Shown one piece after another: positions 63,522 through 63,868 of a stretch of 63,868 nucleotides of DNA. The DNA is taken from assembly GCA_902535165.1 (NCBI GenBank), contig CACASE010000009.1, positions 1 to 63,868 of the forward strand, written 5' to 3'. Below the pieces are notes generated by a model, which saw only the letters and a program-made list of their open reading frames with translations, did no database searches and was not told the origin of the DNA. The position numbers and the translations under genes are program-made. This DNA is from an uncultured Bacteroidota bacterium. Its GTDB lineage: Bacteria; Bacteroidota; Bacteroidia; Flavobacteriales; Flavobacteriaceae. Position 1 is the first letter of the stretch. Every line of letters starts with the position of its first letter.

Positions 63522-63868
63522 TTTTTATAATTCTGGTTTATTGTTGTTTTGTTTGCATTCAAATCAAGTTTAATCTCTTCCATTTTTTTAGATAAATTAT
63601 CTACAATTTCAGGATAAGTATCTACTAAATTGTTTGACTCACTAAAATCATCATATAAGTTATATAATTCTTTAGTATTTTCCTCATAAAATTGAACTAG
63701 TTTCCACTCTTTATTTCTAATAGCTGAACCTGGTTTCCAAAGACTTCCATGGTAGTGAGGAAAATGCCAAAAAATATAATCTCTATCAAACTCTTTTTTA
63801 AAAAATAAATTATTTAAGTCTTTTCCGTCAATGTTTTTGATATTATATTTTGCACCAAGTGCATTCAA
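63518..63868 (-). CDS. Sulfatase, C-terminal part (cut by window edge)
   Basis: Partial gene: the reading frame is open to the right edge, so the 5' part with the catalytic Cys is outside. The 116 visible residues match the C-terminal subdomain of type I sulfatases: YIFWHFPHYHGSLWKPGSAI, NKEWKLVQFYEENTKELYNL, and a SESNNLVDTYPEIV tail. The first codon in view is TTG, but this is internal, not a start. It is the most upstream visible member of the sulfatase-sulfatase-SASA-SASA operon. Confidence 0.82.
   Translation of the reverse strand: MNALGAKYNIKNIDGKDLNNLFFKKEFDRDYIFWHFPHYHGSLWKPGSAIRNKEWKLVQFYEENTKELYNLYDDFSESNNLVDTYPEIVDNLSKKMEEIKLDLNANKTTINQNYKK

Overview
The window is a dense, AT-rich stretch of a Bacteroidota chromosome, most likely from a marine Flavobacteriia with a streamlined genome. 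The evidence is a tmRNA tag of GENKYALAA, a RprXY-like two-component pair, PorD (DUF4835), DUF6913, a TonB-dependent receptor paired with a DUF4249 lipoprotein, the Bacteroidota-type omega subunit, absence of Shine-Dalgarno sequences, and several TAnnTTTG promoter -7 boxes. No tRNA, rRNA, CRISPR array, insertion sequence or prophage was seen. The only stretch over 300 bases without a protein gene (44937-45480) holds the tmRNA and its terminator.

Left part (1-45.5 kb) is core housekeeping. cmk and lon lie leftward beside a UMF1 transporter. Two methionine sulfoxide reductases B and lpd lie rightward, then aroQ and xerD. A tight leftward cluster of 14 genes (21.75 to 8.36 kb) runs GNAT-prmC-ligA-DUF6913-dapA-bamD-rpoZ-coaBC-porD-recN-fabI-coaE-histidine kinase-response regulator. 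It links lysine/DAP synthesis, CoA, fatty acids, outer-membrane assembly and DNA repair, and ends in an envelope-type two-component system. Next come ribD, a YbgC thioesterase, dnaA, a lysozyme-like protein, mltG-dapF, htrA-trmD, rplS-icd, a TonB receptor/DUF4249 pair, murQ, an SRPBCC protein, secDF, gyrB-mdh, asnB, an FtsE-like ATPase with kdsA, and ssrA.

Right part (45.5-63.9 kb) is accessory and devoted mainly to glycan use: two GH10 xylanase-family enzymes, three sulfatases (one cut by the window edge), two sialate-O-acetylesterase-family (SASA) esterases, and a divergent AraC regulator facing a DUF4440/double-DUF1080/Tat-exported Gfo-Idh-MocA operon. Together these suggest breakdown of a sulfated, acetylated xylan-like polysaccharide plus a periplasmic oxidative (3-keto) glycoside route. 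No SusC/SusD pair lies in the window, so the locus probably continues past the right edge.

Points worth a second look: a thioesterase whose conserved Asp lies upstream of any canonical start codon; an in-frame 63-bp tandem duplication in one esterase whose four differences are all amino-acid changing; convergent genes whose stop codons overlap; and a perfect 20-bp palindrome between asnB and the ftsE-like gene.
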